This document shows positions 55,652 to 64,000 of a DNA stretch of 64,000 bases, in pieces. Under the pieces are notes generated by a model. The model worked only from the letters and a program-made list of their open reading frames with translations. It searched no databases and was not told the origin of the DNA. Origin of the DNA: Nonomuraea polychroma. Lineage in GTDB: Bacteria > Actinomycetota > Actinomycetes > Streptosporangiales > Streptosporangiaceae. The stretch covers positions 8,087,501 to 8,151,500 of the forward strand of contig NZ_SAUN01000001.1 of assembly GCF_004011505.1 (NCBI RefSeq), in the 5' to 3' direction. Positions within the stretch are counted from its first letter, which is position 1; every line of letters starts with the position of its first letter. The position numbers were made by a program, and so were the translations under genes.

Positions 55652-56872
55652 TTATGCTTTTGATCTTTCGCGGGAGATCGCTTCAGCGGCCTCCTCGGCG
55701 GCGGCGGCCGCCCGGTCGGTAGGGGTTTCGCGGGCGCGCCGGATGCCGAGGATGCTGACGAACAGCGAGGCGAAGATCGTCTGGAAGCTCATGATCAAGG
55801 CTGTCGCCGACGGCACCACCAGGCGCAGCGACTCGCGCGGGTTCAGCTCGCCGAAGCTCCGCACCTGCCAGTGCGCCAGCGACATCACCAGGCCCACCAC
55901 GCCGGCCAGCGCCAGGAGGCCGCCGACCACGAGGCCCTTCTCCAGGGTGACGATGTCGATGATCTTCCGGATCCTGGGTGATTCCGGAAGGAATCCTTCC
56001 TCAGCCGCGTAGACCTTCGTGAACAGCGCGAACAGCGCCGCCTGGAAGCCGATCACCACCAGCGCCGACGACCCGACCAGGGTGTCGACGTCGAAGGCGA
56101 GCTCGCCGATCTCCACGGGACCGAAGGTCAGCGCGGTGCCCGCCACCAGGCCGATGATCATCATCAGCACGCCGGGATAGAAGAACAGCCACTTCGGGCT
56201 GTAGAGCAGCAGGAAGCGCAGGTGGCGCCAGCCGTCGCGCCAGGAGCGCAGGTGCGGCGGGCGGGAGCGGCCGTCGGGCGAGAGCGTCGTGGGCACCTCG
56301 CGCACGTCGTATCCGGCCAGCGTGGAGCGGACCACCATCTCGGAGGCGAACTCCATGCCGCCGGTCTGCAGCTGCAGCTTCAGGATCGAGTCGCGCCTGA
56401 ATCCGCGCAGGCCGCAGTGGAAGTCGCCGATCGCCGACGGGAAGAACAGCCGGCCGACGAACGACAACACCGGGTTGCCCAGGTAGCGGTGCAGCGGCGG
56501 CATGGCGCCCGGCGCGATGCCCCCCTTGAACCGGTTGCCCATGACCAGGTCGGCGCCGTCACGCAGCTGCTCGACGAACGGCAGCAGCGAGGTGAAGTCG
56601 TAGGAGTCGTCGGCGTCGCCCATGATGACGAATTTGCCGCGTGCTGCCCTGATGCCGCCCATGAGGGCGTTGCCGTAGCCCTTTTCCTCGACGTGGACCA
56701 CGCGGGCGCCGGCGTCGCGGGCAAGCTGTTGAGAGCCGTCCGTGCTGCCGTTGTCGGCGATCAGGACCTCGCCCTCGATGCCGTGCTCCTCCATGCACGC
56801 CAGTGCCTTGCGCACACAGACTTCCACGGTCTCCGCCTCGTTGAGGCAGGGCATGACCACCGTCAGTTCCAC
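55652..56872 (-). CDS. Polyprenyl-phosphate glycosyltransferase, GT2 with C-terminal membrane domain
   Basis: The product is 406 aa. The GT-A domain has ELTVVMPCLNEAETVEVCVR, VLIADNGSTDGSQQLARDAG, GYGNALMGGIRAARGKFVI and the DxD motif MGDADDSYDF (about residues 86-95). These and HCGLRGFRRDSIL match dolichol-phosphate-mannose/glucose synthases. From about residue 235 there are four hydrophobic spans (for example WLFFYPGVLMMIIGLVAGTA, and LVVGGLLALAGVVGLVMSLA) linked by charged loops. It would make a lipid-linked sugar for the GT-C enzymes next door. Its gene lies divergent from the GT-C gene. The 3' end has a partial duplicate downstream. Confidence 0.9.
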   Translation of the reverse strand: MELTVVMPCLNEAETVEVCVRKALACMEEHGIEGEVLIADNGSTDGSQQLARDAGARVVHVEEKGYGNALMGGIRAARGKFVIMGDADDSYDFTSLLPFVEQLRDGADLVMGNRFKGGIAPGAMPPLHRYLGNPVLSFVGRLFFPSAIGDFHCGLRGFRRDSILKLQLQTGGMEFASEMVVRSTLAGYDVREVPTTLSPDGRSRPPHLRSWRDGWRHLRFLLLYSPKWLFFYPGVLMMIIGLVAGTALTFGPVEIGELAFDVDTLVGSSALVVIGFQAALFALFTKVYAAEEGFLPESPRIRKIIDIVTLEKGLVVGGLLALAGVVGLVMSLAHWQVRSFGELNPRESLRLVVPSATALIMSFQTIFASLFVSILGIRRARETPTDRAAAAAEEAAEAISRERSKA

Positions 56873-56971
56873 GTGTCTACCCTTCAGTTAAGGCTGTTCC
56901 AGTGAACCATCATGCCCTGTGCCCAGAGGTGTTCGGGTCAAGACCCAAAAACGACTGGCATTCTTTACAGC

Positions 56972-58519
56972 ATGGTGAGCGTCGCGGAGATTACCCCTGT
57001 GGACCACTCCGCTCCTGGCCGGGCAGCACGTTGGCTGTCGTTCCTGCGCCGGCATCGAGTGTTCGCCGCGGCCTTCGGCGTGGGCGCCGTGCTGCGGCTC
57101 ATCACCATGCTCGGCTACGGCCCGGCCATGTGGTTCAACGACTCCTACGAGTACGTCTCTGTGGCGCTGCACCCGCGGCCGCACCCGATCAGGCCGGACG
57201 GCTACAGCTTCTGGCTGATGCTGCTGAAGCCGTTCCACAGCTTCGCGCTGGTCACGCTCACGCAACACCTCATGGGCCTGGCCACGGCCTGCCTGATCTA
57301 CGCGCTGCTGCGGATCAAGTTCGGCCTGCCGAAGTGGGGCGCCACGCTGGCGGCGGCGCCGGTGTTGTTCGACGCCTACCAGATCCAGCTCGAGCAGCTG
57401 GTGATGTCGGACAGCATGTTCACGCTGCTCGTGGTGGCCGTGATCACGCTGGTGTTGTGGAAGCGGCGGTTGTCGTGGCAGGCGGGCGCGGTCGTCGGCT
57501 TCCTGCTGGCGCTGACCTGGCTGACGCGCTCGATCGGCCTGCCGATCCTGGCGTTGGTGGTGCTCTATCTGCTGGTCAAGCGAACGGGCTGGCGGCCGAT
57601 CGCGGCGGTGATCACGGCGTGCGCGATCCCGGTGATGGCGTACATGGGCTGGTTCGCCTCGGCGTACGGCAAGTTCGCGATGACCAACAGCGACGGCCTC
57701 ATCCTCTACATGCGCACGGCGATCTTCGCCGACTGCAGCAAGATGAACATCGACAAGTACAAAGAGGTCCAGCTGCTGCTCCTGTGCATCAACGACCCGG
57801 TGAGCCAGCGCAAGGACTACGCGCAGTGGTACCTGTGGGGCCAGGGCAACGGCGACGGCACGGGCACCGGCGAGGTGCTGCACCGGTGGGGCATCCAGAA
57901 GAAGTGGAGCGAGATCACCAACGACGCCGCCAGCGCGTTCGCCACGCGGGCGATCATGTCGCAGCCCGGTGACTACCTGAAGGTGGTCGCGCGGGACTTC
58001 TTCCGCTCGTTCCACTGGTCGCGGCCGATGTTCCCGGACCCGTCGACGTACGGCATGTACCAGTTCAAGCCGTATGTGGAGCTCGACGACAACGGCCAGC
58101 CGAAGCGGTTGCCGAAGTGGTCGTCGTACGCCGGCGGCAGGACCGACACCGACGCGTTCAGCTACGAGCAGGGCCCGCCGGAGACGCGCATCGTGCACCC
58201 GTGGGCCGACATCATGAGCGGCTACCAGAAGGTGTTCTACCTGCGCGGCATCATGCTCGGCGGGATCTTGCTCATCGGCCTGTACGGCATCGTCGTGCGC
58301 TGGCGGAAGTTCGGCGGCCCCGTGGTGCTGCCGTGGCTGGGCGCGGTCGGCCTGCTGCTGGCTCCGGCGGCGACGGCCGAGTTCGACTACCGCTATGTGC
58401 TTCCGGCCGTCCCCCTGGCCTGCATCGCCGCGGCCATCACGCTGCGCAAGGGCGTCACTTGGGCGCGGCGGTCACCCAAGAGCGCATCAGCATCCGAGAC
58501 CACCACTCTGCCTGTGTGA
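56972..58519 (+). CDS. GT-C-type integral membrane glycosyltransferase
   Basis: The product is about 515 aa from ATG 56972; a longer frame opens at 56912. Around ten membrane spans are predicted. The first outer loop has MWFNDSYEYVSVALHPRPHP, with an acidic residue placed as in GT-C enzymes that use polyprenyl-phosphate sugars. Other segments are IRPDGYSFWLMLLKPF, LTWLTRSIGLPILALVVLYL and PAATAEFDYRYVLPAVPLAC, with the R-Y-V-L-P pattern common to ArnT/dolichyl-P-sugar transferases. The centre carries a large soluble insert (about residues 235-430, with charged and aromatic residues). The sugar and acceptor are unknown. It is divergent from the lipid-sugar synthase and overlaps pmt at the 3' end. 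Confidence 0.8.
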   Translation: MVSVAEITPVDHSAPGRAARWLSFLRRHRVFAAAFGVGAVLRLITMLGYGPAMWFNDSYEYVSVALHPRPHPIRPDGYSFWLMLLKPFHSFALVTLTQHLMGLATACLIYALLRIKFGLPKWGATLAAAPVLFDAYQIQLEQLVMSDSMFTLLVVAVITLVLWKRRLSWQAGAVVGFLLALTWLTRSIGLPILALVVLYLLVKRTGWRPIAAVITACAIPVMAYMGWFASAYGKFAMTNSDGLILYMRTAIFADCSKMNIDKYKEVQLLLLCINDPVSQRKDYAQWYLWGQGNGDGTGTGEVLHRWGIQKKWSEITNDAASAFATRAIMSQPGDYLKVVARDFFRSFHWSRPMFPDPSTYGMYQFKPYVELDDNGQPKRLPKWSSYAGGRTDTDAFSYEQGPPETRIVHPWADIMSGYQKVFYLRGIMLGGILLIGLYGIVVRWRKFGGPVVLPWLGAVGLLLAPAATAEFDYRYVLPAVPLACIAAAITLRKGVTWARRSPKSASASETTTLPV

Positions 58520-60053
58520 TCGTCTCGGCGGTCAGCACCGGGTAGAGCCACCAGAAGTTGATCAGCACGATGAGCGCGAACGCCCCCACCGCCGCGGCCC
58601 CGACCGCCCGCCGGGCCGGGGGCGCACTCTCCTTGCCCAGGACCAGTCCCGCCATCAGCACGACCGCCAGCACCATGAACGGCACCACGGGGATCATGTA
58701 GAACAGGTACATCGTGCGGTTGTCGGCGATGGCGTAGTAGAACCACGGCAGCCAGCCGGCCCCGAAGGCCAGCAGCACGGCCCCGGCCCGCCAGTCGCGC
58801 GAGGACACGTACCAGACGATGAGGCCGAGCAGGGCGAGCAGCGCGCCGTACCAGAGGGCGGGGGTGCCGACGCCGAGCACGGCCTGGGAGCACTGGTCGG
58901 CCCCGCACGCCGACGGCGGCAGGTTCGACGGGTAGTAGAACGAGACCGGCCTCAAGAGCAGCGGCCACGACCACGGCTCCGACATGTAGGGGTGGTATTC
59001 GTGCAGGCCGCTGTGGTAGCCGAGCACCTGGCTCTGGTACGCGAACCACGACCGCATCGAGTCGAAGACGAAGAAGAACGGGTTGCCGGGCGAGGTGGCC
59101 CGGTCCCAGTTGCGGCCCCAGCCGCCGGCGGTGGCGAACCAGCCCGTCCAGCTCGCCAGGAACACCGCGGCCGGCGCCAGGGCCATCGCGGCCAGGCCGC
59201 CGGGCAGGTCGTACGACAACGCCCCCCGGTACGGCTCCCGCAACCCCAGCGCCCGCCTGGCCCCCAGGTCCCACATGAGGCTGAGCACCGCGAACGCGAT
59301 GAGGAAGAAGATCCCTGACCATTTGACCGCGCAGGCCGCGCCCAGGCACACCCCGGCCGCGAGGCGCCACGGCCGGGCCCCGAGCCGCGGGCCGAGCTCG
59401 GTGATGGGCGCGCTCTCGTACCAGTCGACCAGCCGCCGCCGCGCCCAGTCCCGGTCGGCCACCAGGCACGCGAAGCCGGCCAGCACCCAGAACATCAGGA
59501 AGATGTCCAGCAGCGCCGTCCGCGACAACACCAGGTGCAGCCCGTCCAGGGCCAGCAGCAGCCCGGCCAGGCAGCCCAGCAGCGTCGAGCGGGTCATCCG
59601 GCGCGCCACCCTGGCCAGGATGAGGATGGAGAGCGTGCCCACGAGGGCGGCGGCGAAGCGCCAGCCGAACGGGTTCATGCCGAACACCCACTCGCCCGCG
59701 CCGATCATCCACTTGCCCAGCGGCGGGTGCGCCACGAACGAGGCGCAGTCGCCGGGCTCAGGACACTGCCGGAAGATGTCCAGGTTGCCGGTGATGAGGC
59801 GCTTGTCGGCGACAGGGTCCTTGGCGTCGCCCAGCATGGCCCGCTCGACGCCGTACCTGAGCAGCGAGTACGCGTCCTTGACGTAATAGGTCTCGTCGAA
59901 GACCACGGCCTTGGGCTCGCCGAGCCTGACGAAGCGCAGGATCCCGCCGAACAGCGCGACCACGAGCGGCCCCAACCAGCCCAGCAAGGCGGATTCCGGG
60001 AACGGCGGGACAAGCCGCTGCGGGGAAACCCCCCTGTTCTTCACGATGCGCAC
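58455..60053 (-). CDS. Protein O-mannosyltransferase (Pmt), copy 1
   Basis: The product is 532 aa with about eleven membrane spans. Pmt moves mannose from polyprenyl-phosphate-mannose to Ser/Thr of secreted proteins. Signatures are PKAVVFDETYYVKDAYSLLR (catalytic DE in loop 1, about residues 52-53), FVAHPPLGKWMIGAGEWVFG, LLLALDGLHLVLSRTALLDI, and HPYMSEPWSWPLLLRPVSFY. PVLTAETITQAEWWSRM ends it. GTG 60053 overlaps the rsmI stop (TAGTG), so it follows rsmI on one message. It overlaps the GT-C gene (plus) by 65 bases at its 3' end. The Pmt-rsmI arrangement is common in actinobacteria, but the second copy on the other side of rsmI is not always present. Confidence 0.93.
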   Translation of the reverse strand: MRIVKNRGVSPQRLVPPFPESALLGWLGPLVVALFGGILRFVRLGEPKAVVFDETYYVKDAYSLLRYGVERAMLGDAKDPVADKRLITGNLDIFRQCPEPGDCASFVAHPPLGKWMIGAGEWVFGMNPFGWRFAAALVGTLSILILARVARRMTRSTLLGCLAGLLLALDGLHLVLSRTALLDIFLMFWVLAGFACLVADRDWARRRLVDWYESAPITELGPRLGARPWRLAAGVCLGAACAVKWSGIFFLIAFAVLSLMWDLGARRALGLREPYRGALSYDLPGGLAAMALAPAAVFLASWTGWFATAGGWGRNWDRATSPGNPFFFVFDSMRSWFAYQSQVLGYHSGLHEYHPYMSEPWSWPLLLRPVSFYYPSNLPPSACGADQCSQAVLGVGTPALWYGALLALLGLIVWYVSSRDWRAGAVLLAFGAGWLPWFYYAIADNRTMYLFYMIPVVPFMVLAVVLMAGLVLGKESAPPARRAVGAAAVGAFALIVLINFWWLYPVLTAETITQAEWWSRMLMRSWVTAAPK

Positions 60054-60892
60054 TATAGGCGTTTGTGAACCAGGTCATACAGCTCTCGTTTGGGGATGCC
60101 TGCCTCCTTGGCCACGTCGGCGATGGCCAGCTTGCGCTGCGCGCCCTCCGCGACCCTGCGGTCCACCTCGGCGACCAGCTCGTCCGGGTCCTGCTCCCCC
60201 GCGACGGCCACGTGACCGGCGACCACGATCGTGATCTCGCCCTTGACGCCCGCGGCCGCCCACCCGGCCAGCTCGCCGAGCGCGCCCCGGCGGACCTCCT
60301 CGTACGTCTTGGTCAGCTCACGGCACACGGCGGCCTCGCGGTCCGCCCCGAACGCCTCGGCCATGGCCGCCAGCGAGTCCGCCAGCCGGTGCGGGGCCTC
60401 GAAGAAGACCATCGTGCGTTCCTCTCCCGCCAGCGCGGCCAGGCGGCGGGCCCGGTCGCCGGACTTGCGCGGCGGGAACCCCTCGAAGCAGAACCGGTCA
60501 CTGGCCAGCCCGGACACCGCGAGCGCGGTGGTGACGGCGCTCGGCCCGGGCAACGCGGTCACCCTGATGCCCGCCTCGACGGCGAGGCGGGTCAGCCGGT
60601 AGCCGGGGTCGGAGACGCCCGGCATGCCCGCGTCCGTGATCACCACGACCGTGCGGCCCTCCTTGAGCGTCTCGAGGAGCTCCTGGGCCCGGGCGGCCTC
60701 GTTCTGGTCGTAGTAGGACACCACCCTGCCGGTGATCTCGACGTCCAGCTCGGCCGCGAGCCTGCGCAACCGCCTGGTGTCTTCGGCCGCCACGACGTCG
60801 GCGCTCCCGAGCACCTCGCGCAACCGCGGCGAGACGTCACCCGCCTGACCTATGGGGGCCCCTGCCAGCACCAACCTGCCGTCTTCTGCCAC
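60053..60892 (-). CDS. rsmI: 16S rRNA (cytidine-2'-O)-methyltransferase RsmI
   Basis: The product is 279 aa from GTG 60892. RsmI methylates the ribose of C1402 in 16S rRNA. Family motifs are GRLVLAGAPIGQAGDVSPRL, VVAAEDTRRLRRLAAELD, VVSYYDQNEAARAQELLETL, VVVITDAGMPGVSDPGYRLT (about residues 85-104), VTALPGPSAVTTALAVSGL and FCFEGFPPRKSGDRARRLA, then VFFEAPHRLADSLAAM. RELTKTYEEVRRGALGEL follows. The C-terminal 45 residues form the small helical domain (LAIADVAKEAGIPKRELYDL). It is divergent from the second pmt with 77 bases between them. Confidence 0.95.
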   Translation of the reverse strand: MAEDGRLVLAGAPIGQAGDVSPRLREVLGSADVVAAEDTRRLRRLAAELDVEITGRVVSYYDQNEAARAQELLETLKEGRTVVVITDAGMPGVSDPGYRLTRLAVEAGIRVTALPGPSAVTTALAVSGLASDRFCFEGFPPRKSGDRARRLAALAGEERTMVFFEAPHRLADSLAAMAEAFGADREAAVCRELTKTYEEVRRGALGELAGWAAAGVKGEITIVVAGHVAVAGEQDPDELVAEVDRRVAEGAQRKLAIADVAKEAGIPKRELYDLVHKRL

Positions 60893-60969
60893 CTGCCCAT
60901 TGTGGCAGGGCACCCGAATTAGACCGTGTTTCGACTTACCTATCGTCTTGGGCCCCGTACGATGTCCGA

Positions 60970-62610
60970 ATGGCGGTGACCGATTCCCCGTACCAGGCCT
61001 ACGAGACATCGGAGGCCGGCGAAAGCCTGCCTCCGACTCGGTCCGTGCGCGATCGGGTCATACCTCCCATGCGTGGCAGCGTGATGTGGGGATGGATCGG
61101 CCCGCTACTGGTCACCCTGTTCGGCGGGGTCCTGCGTTTCATGAACCTCGGCCATCCCAAGGCTGTGGTGTTCGACGAGACGTACTACATGAAGGACTCG
61201 TTCTCGCTGATCACGTGGGGTGTCGAGCGCGTCACGATCAAGGACGCGGACAAGGCGATCCTGGCCGGGAACTCGAACATCTGGCAGTCGTGCACGCAGG
61301 AGACGCTCGACAAATGCGCCTCTTACGTGGTGCACCCGCCGCTGGGCAAGTGGATGATCGGCTTGGGCGAGTGGGTGTTCGGGCTCAACCCGTTCGGCTG
61401 GCGCGTCAGCGCGGCGGTGATCGGCACGCTGTCCATCCTCGTCCTGGCCAGGGTGGCGCGCCGGATGACCCGCTCGACGCTGCTGGGCTGCTTCGCCGGG
61501 CTCCTGCTGGCGCTGGACGGGCTGCACTTCGTGTTGTCGCGGACGGCGCTGCTGGACATCTTCCTGATGTTCTGGGTGCTGGCCGCGTTCGCGTGCCTGG
61601 TGGTGGACCGGGACCAGGCGCGGGAGCGGCTGGTCACCTGGTATGAGAACTCCCCCGTCTCGCCGCAGGGGCCGTGGCTGGGTGCCCGGCCGTGGCGCCT
61701 CGCGGCCGGTGTGTGCCTGGCCTTCGCGATGTCGGTCAAGTGGTCGGGGCTGTTCTTCGCGGTGGCGTTCGCGATCATGTCGCTGCTGTGGGACTTCGGG
61801 GCGCGGCGGGCCGTGGGGTTGCGGCATCCGTACGCGGGCGCGTTCAACAAGGACCTGCCGCAGGGGATCCTGGCGTTCGGGATCGTGCCGTTCGTGGCGT
61901 ACATGGCGACCTGGATCGGCTGGTTCGCGACGGACAAGGGCTATGGGCGCAACTGGGAGCAGGCCACCTCGGCGGGCAATCCGCTCTTCTTCGTCTTCGA
62001 CTCGATGCGGTCGTGGATCCAATACCAGTGGCAGGTCTTCACCTTCCACAGCGGCCTGGAGACCTCGCATCCGTACATGTCCGAGCCGTGGCAGTGGCCG
62101 CTGCTGCTGCGCCCGGTCGCCTTCTACTACGAGGGCAAGCAGAACGCCTGCGGCGTCAAGGACTGCTCGGAGGCGGTGCTGGGCGTCGGGACGCCGGTGA
62201 TCTGGTTCGGTGCGGTGGCGGCGCTCGTGGCATTGATCGCCTACTACGTCTCCTCGCGGGACTGGCGGGCCGGGGCCGTGTTGCTGGCCTACGCGATGGG
62301 CTGGCTGCCGTGGTTCTACTTCGCGTTTGCCGACAACCGCACGATGTTCCTGTTCTACGCCATCCCGATGGTGCCTTTCATGGTGCTGGCCATCACGTTG
62401 TGCGCCGGGCTGCTGATCGGGCCTGCCACGCCTCCGCCCATGAAGCCGTGGGCGGTCCCGGCGCGGCGTACGTTCGGAGCCGCCGTCGTCGGCGCCTTCG
62501 CCCTGCTAGCGTTGATCAACTTCTGGTGGCTGCACCCGATCCTGTCCGCCGAGTTGATCCCCTACGTCGAGTGGAAGGCCCGCATGTTGTTCGAAAAACG
62601 ATGGATCTGA
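60970..62610 (+). CDS. Protein O-mannosyltransferase (Pmt), copy 2
   Basis: The product is 546 aa, clearly paralogous to the copy on the other side of rsmI. Shared segments include PKAVVFDETYYMKDSFSL (catalytic DE), VVHPPLGKWMIGLGEWVFGL, LLLALDGLHFVLSRTALLDI, HPYMSEPWQWPLLLRPVAFY and GWLPWFYFAFADNRTMFLFY. It has a 40-residue soluble N-terminal extension (AYETSEAGESLPPTRSVRDR) absent from copy 1 and differs at the C-terminus. Both copies keep the loop-1 acidic pair, so both should be active, perhaps with different acceptors or conditions. ATG 60970 is the start. A 113-base gap with no clear hairpin separates it from the next gene. Confidence 0.92.
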   Translation: MAVTDSPYQAYETSEAGESLPPTRSVRDRVIPPMRGSVMWGWIGPLLVTLFGGVLRFMNLGHPKAVVFDETYYMKDSFSLITWGVERVTIKDADKAILAGNSNIWQSCTQETLDKCASYVVHPPLGKWMIGLGEWVFGLNPFGWRVSAAVIGTLSILVLARVARRMTRSTLLGCFAGLLLALDGLHFVLSRTALLDIFLMFWVLAAFACLVVDRDQARERLVTWYENSPVSPQGPWLGARPWRLAAGVCLAFAMSVKWSGLFFAVAFAIMSLLWDFGARRAVGLRHPYAGAFNKDLPQGILAFGIVPFVAYMATWIGWFATDKGYGRNWEQATSAGNPLFFVFDSMRSWIQYQWQVFTFHSGLETSHPYMSEPWQWPLLLRPVAFYYEGKQNACGVKDCSEAVLGVGTPVIWFGAVAALVALIAYYVSSRDWRAGAVLLAYAMGWLPWFYFAFADNRTMFLFYAIPMVPFMVLAITLCAGLLIGPATPPPMKPWAVPARRTFGAAVVGAFALLALINFWWLHPILSAELIPYVEWKARMLFEKRWI

Positions 62611-62723
62611 GCCGGTTACCGTCTGTCTTATAGTGCTTTCTTAGGGTAGTCACTGTGCTAGACCCAATACGGACCGGATTCGGTCATCGTCAGGCCAGGG
62701 GTCGATACGGCAAACTTCCAGGC

Positions 62724-63926
62724 ATGAGTGCACCGGATGTCACCGCCCTTCTCGCCGAGTTGGAGCGCTCTCACCCGGAGCTGGCCGAAGACGCCAGGAC
62801 CGCTGTCGGCTGGCTGACGGGTGGGGAGCCGCTGGAGACGGTGACCCAGCTCGATGTCTGCGAGTTCCTCTGGTACACGTTGCCGCTGAAGGTCGGCGGC
62901 GACCACGAGCGACTGGCACGCTCGCTCGGGCGGCTGCTCCAGCTGGGTGGGATGGAGCGTTACGCCGCGTTGTGCGTGTCCCCGACGACCGTTCAGATCC
63001 TGCGCACCTACGCCAGTGAGGGCGAGGACGCGGGCACCAGCGCCTACCAGCAGGCGCTCGACGCCACGGGCGTGCTCCCGCCCGACGTGCCGGAACTCCA
63101 GTGGAGCATGATCATGGGGCCGGAGGAGCTCGGCGCGCACGTCGCCTGCTCCGCGGCCCTGGAGCTGGCCATCGTCTCCGGCGAGACGGTGGACCGGGCC
63201 GCGTTGACCCGTCGCTGGCTCACCGAGCCGCGCGCCGAGCTGGGTGGCGACAGCTGGCTCAACCGGGTGCACGGTGAGCGGCTCAACCGCTGGGTGCTGG
63301 GCCGTGGCCCGGCCAGGCGGGAGCTGGCGCAGCCGTTCGAGGTGCGCCTGCACGCCCCCGTGACCCCGCAGCCCCTGCCGGCCCTGCACGGGTTGTTGTC
63401 CCTGGCGGCCAGGGAGGGCACGCTGCCGCTGCGGCTGGCGCCGTCGCCGGAGGCCCTCAGGCTGCGCGAGCTGGCCGAGCGGGAGCTCGGCGCGATCAGC
63501 CGCGACGGCGCGAAACTCGTCATCACCGACTACGGCAAGCGGCTGCTGAAGTCACCCGAGGCCATGTGGTCCGCGGTCACCAGGCTGCTGCTGGCGAAGG
63601 GCGAGCACGATTTCGAGGTGTCGGCCAGGGAGGCCGCGCTCATGCTGCTCGCCGACGGCACCCTGATGTCCCCCGCCAAGCTGCACGAGCGGGTCGCGGA
63701 GGTGGTCGGCGGCGAGGGCTGGCATCCGGCCGCGGGCCCGCAGGACGTCGCCGCGCCGGTGGCTGACCTGGTCGCCCAGCTGACTGCCCTCGGGCTGGCG
63801 TTCAGCGACGAGCTGGTGGTGCGCATGGACCGGCCGGGGCAGCTCGCCGCCCTGGCGGCCTTGCGCACCCACGCTCTGCGCCCACGCAAGTACGTCAGCT
63901 CGGGCCGGCGCACGAGCTCTGGTTGA
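62724..63926 (+). CDS. Uncharacterised actinobacterial-type protein
   Basis: The product is 400 aa from ATG 62724; the open frame extends to 62655. I do not recognise a catalytic motif. It is soluble, helical and acidic. Segments of note are LLAELERSHPELAEDARTAV, GGEPLETVTQLDVCEFLWYT, LTRRWLTEPRAELGGDSWLN, LHGLLSLAAREGTLPLRLAP and RLLLAKGEHDFEVSAREAAL. The C-terminal part has a winged-helix-like feel but no clear recognition helix. The first half could be a repeat of helical hairpins. There is no signal peptide or membrane span. Gene context (Pmt upstream) gives no function. Confidence is for it being a real gene, based on frame, length and amino-acid texture. Confidence 0.7.
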   Translation: MSAPDVTALLAELERSHPELAEDARTAVGWLTGGEPLETVTQLDVCEFLWYTLPLKVGGDHERLARSLGRLLQLGGMERYAALCVSPTTVQILRTYASEGEDAGTSAYQQALDATGVLPPDVPELQWSMIMGPEELGAHVACSAALELAIVSGETVDRAALTRRWLTEPRAELGGDSWLNRVHGERLNRWVLGRGPARRELAQPFEVRLHAPVTPQPLPALHGLLSLAAREGTLPLRLAPSPEALRLRELAERELGAISRDGAKLVITDYGKRLLKSPEAMWSAVTRLLLAKGEHDFEVSAREAALMLLADGTLMSPAKLHERVAEVVGGEGWHPAAGPQDVAAPVADLVAQLTALGLAFSDELVVRMDRPGQLAALAALRTHALRPRKYVSSGRRTSSG

Positions 63927-64000
63927 TCAACCTTCTGGAACGCTTCGCACGGCCCGCTTGAACTCGGGGCATTCGACCAGCGGGTCGTGCTCGCAGACCG
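63927..64000 (-). CDS. C-terminal end of a gene running in from the right edge
   Basis: About 24 codons are visible, ending VCEHDPLVECPEFKRAVRSV and PEG before a TGA whose last base is at 63927. The composition is protein-like, and the gene would converge directly with the hypothetical gene ending at 63926. Too little is visible for a function. Confidence 0.4.
   Translation of the reverse strand, partial: VCEHDPLVECPEFKRAVRSVPEG

Overview
The window is high-GC DNA with many GTG starts, GTGA/ATGA gene overlaps and strong GGAGG-type ribosome sites. Its housekeeping content (septum initiator-eno-mazG-lipoprotein-mfd; glmU-prs-rplY-pth; metG-tatD-rpf-rsmA-ispE; Pmt-type mannosyltransferases) is that of a mycelial actinomycete. 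I would guess Streptosporangiales, such as Nonomuraea or a relative, but the genus is inference only.

Layout. 1-7.3 kb (minus): septum initiator (cut by the window edge), enolase, MazG, a SurA-like lipoprotein, Mfd and a cupin. 7.3-25.5 kb: an accessory locus that couples surface polysaccharide assembly to sulfate activation. A plus-strand run carries APS kinase, a TauE exporter, then Wzz-like, Wzy-like, a phosphotransferase-fold protein, a sulfotransferase, a Wzx-like flippase and a second sulfotransferase. A facing minus-strand run carries polyprenyl-phosphate sugar-phosphate transferase, CysQ, CysD, CysN, a third sulfotransferase, a family 2 glycosyltransferase and a WecG/TagA transferase. 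A secreted GH26-like lipoprotein lies between. I read this as a sulfated exopolysaccharide system with its own PAPS supply and PAP removal; no cysH-type reductase is in the window.

25.5-29.6 kb (minus): pth, rplY, prs, glmU and tRNA-Gln(TTG). 29.9-36.5 kb: acyl-CoA desaturase with an adjacent TetR regulator that has a charged coiled-coil tail, then polyphosphate kinase overlapping a MutT1-type Nudix/phosphatase, facing a CYTH-CHAD protein (a polyphosphate/nucleotide neighbourhood). 36.5-38.2 kb: VOC protein and methyltransferase divergent from a MarR regulator, with a palindromic operator between them. 38.5-42.1 kb: an ABC-F ATPase and ispE separated by 0.8 kb of recent-looking repeats that include a copied piece of the ABC-F gene.

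42.1-43.8 kb: an IscB nuclease gene with a structured 5' RNA (predicted omega/HEARO RNA) and a hairpin end, inserted immediately upstream of the ispE ribosome site. 43.9-47.3 kb: a decayed-looking stretch, a NlpC/P60 hydrolase, and an FAD monooxygenase divergent from a TetR gene. 47.6-55.2 kb: the metG-tatD-rpf-rsmA block, interrupted by a Ser/Thr kinase-FG-GAP pair; the Rpf-like protein lacks the catalytic glutamate. 55.2-55.7 kb: an intergenic region with a long inverted repeat and a duplicated gene end. 55.7-62.6 kb: polyprenol sugar synthase-like GT2, a GT-C protein and two Pmt paralogues around rsmI, all suited to protein or envelope glycosylation. 62.7-64 kb: an unrecognised conserved-looking protein and the end of a gene on the opposite strand.

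All assignments are from reading motifs and context; no database search was run.
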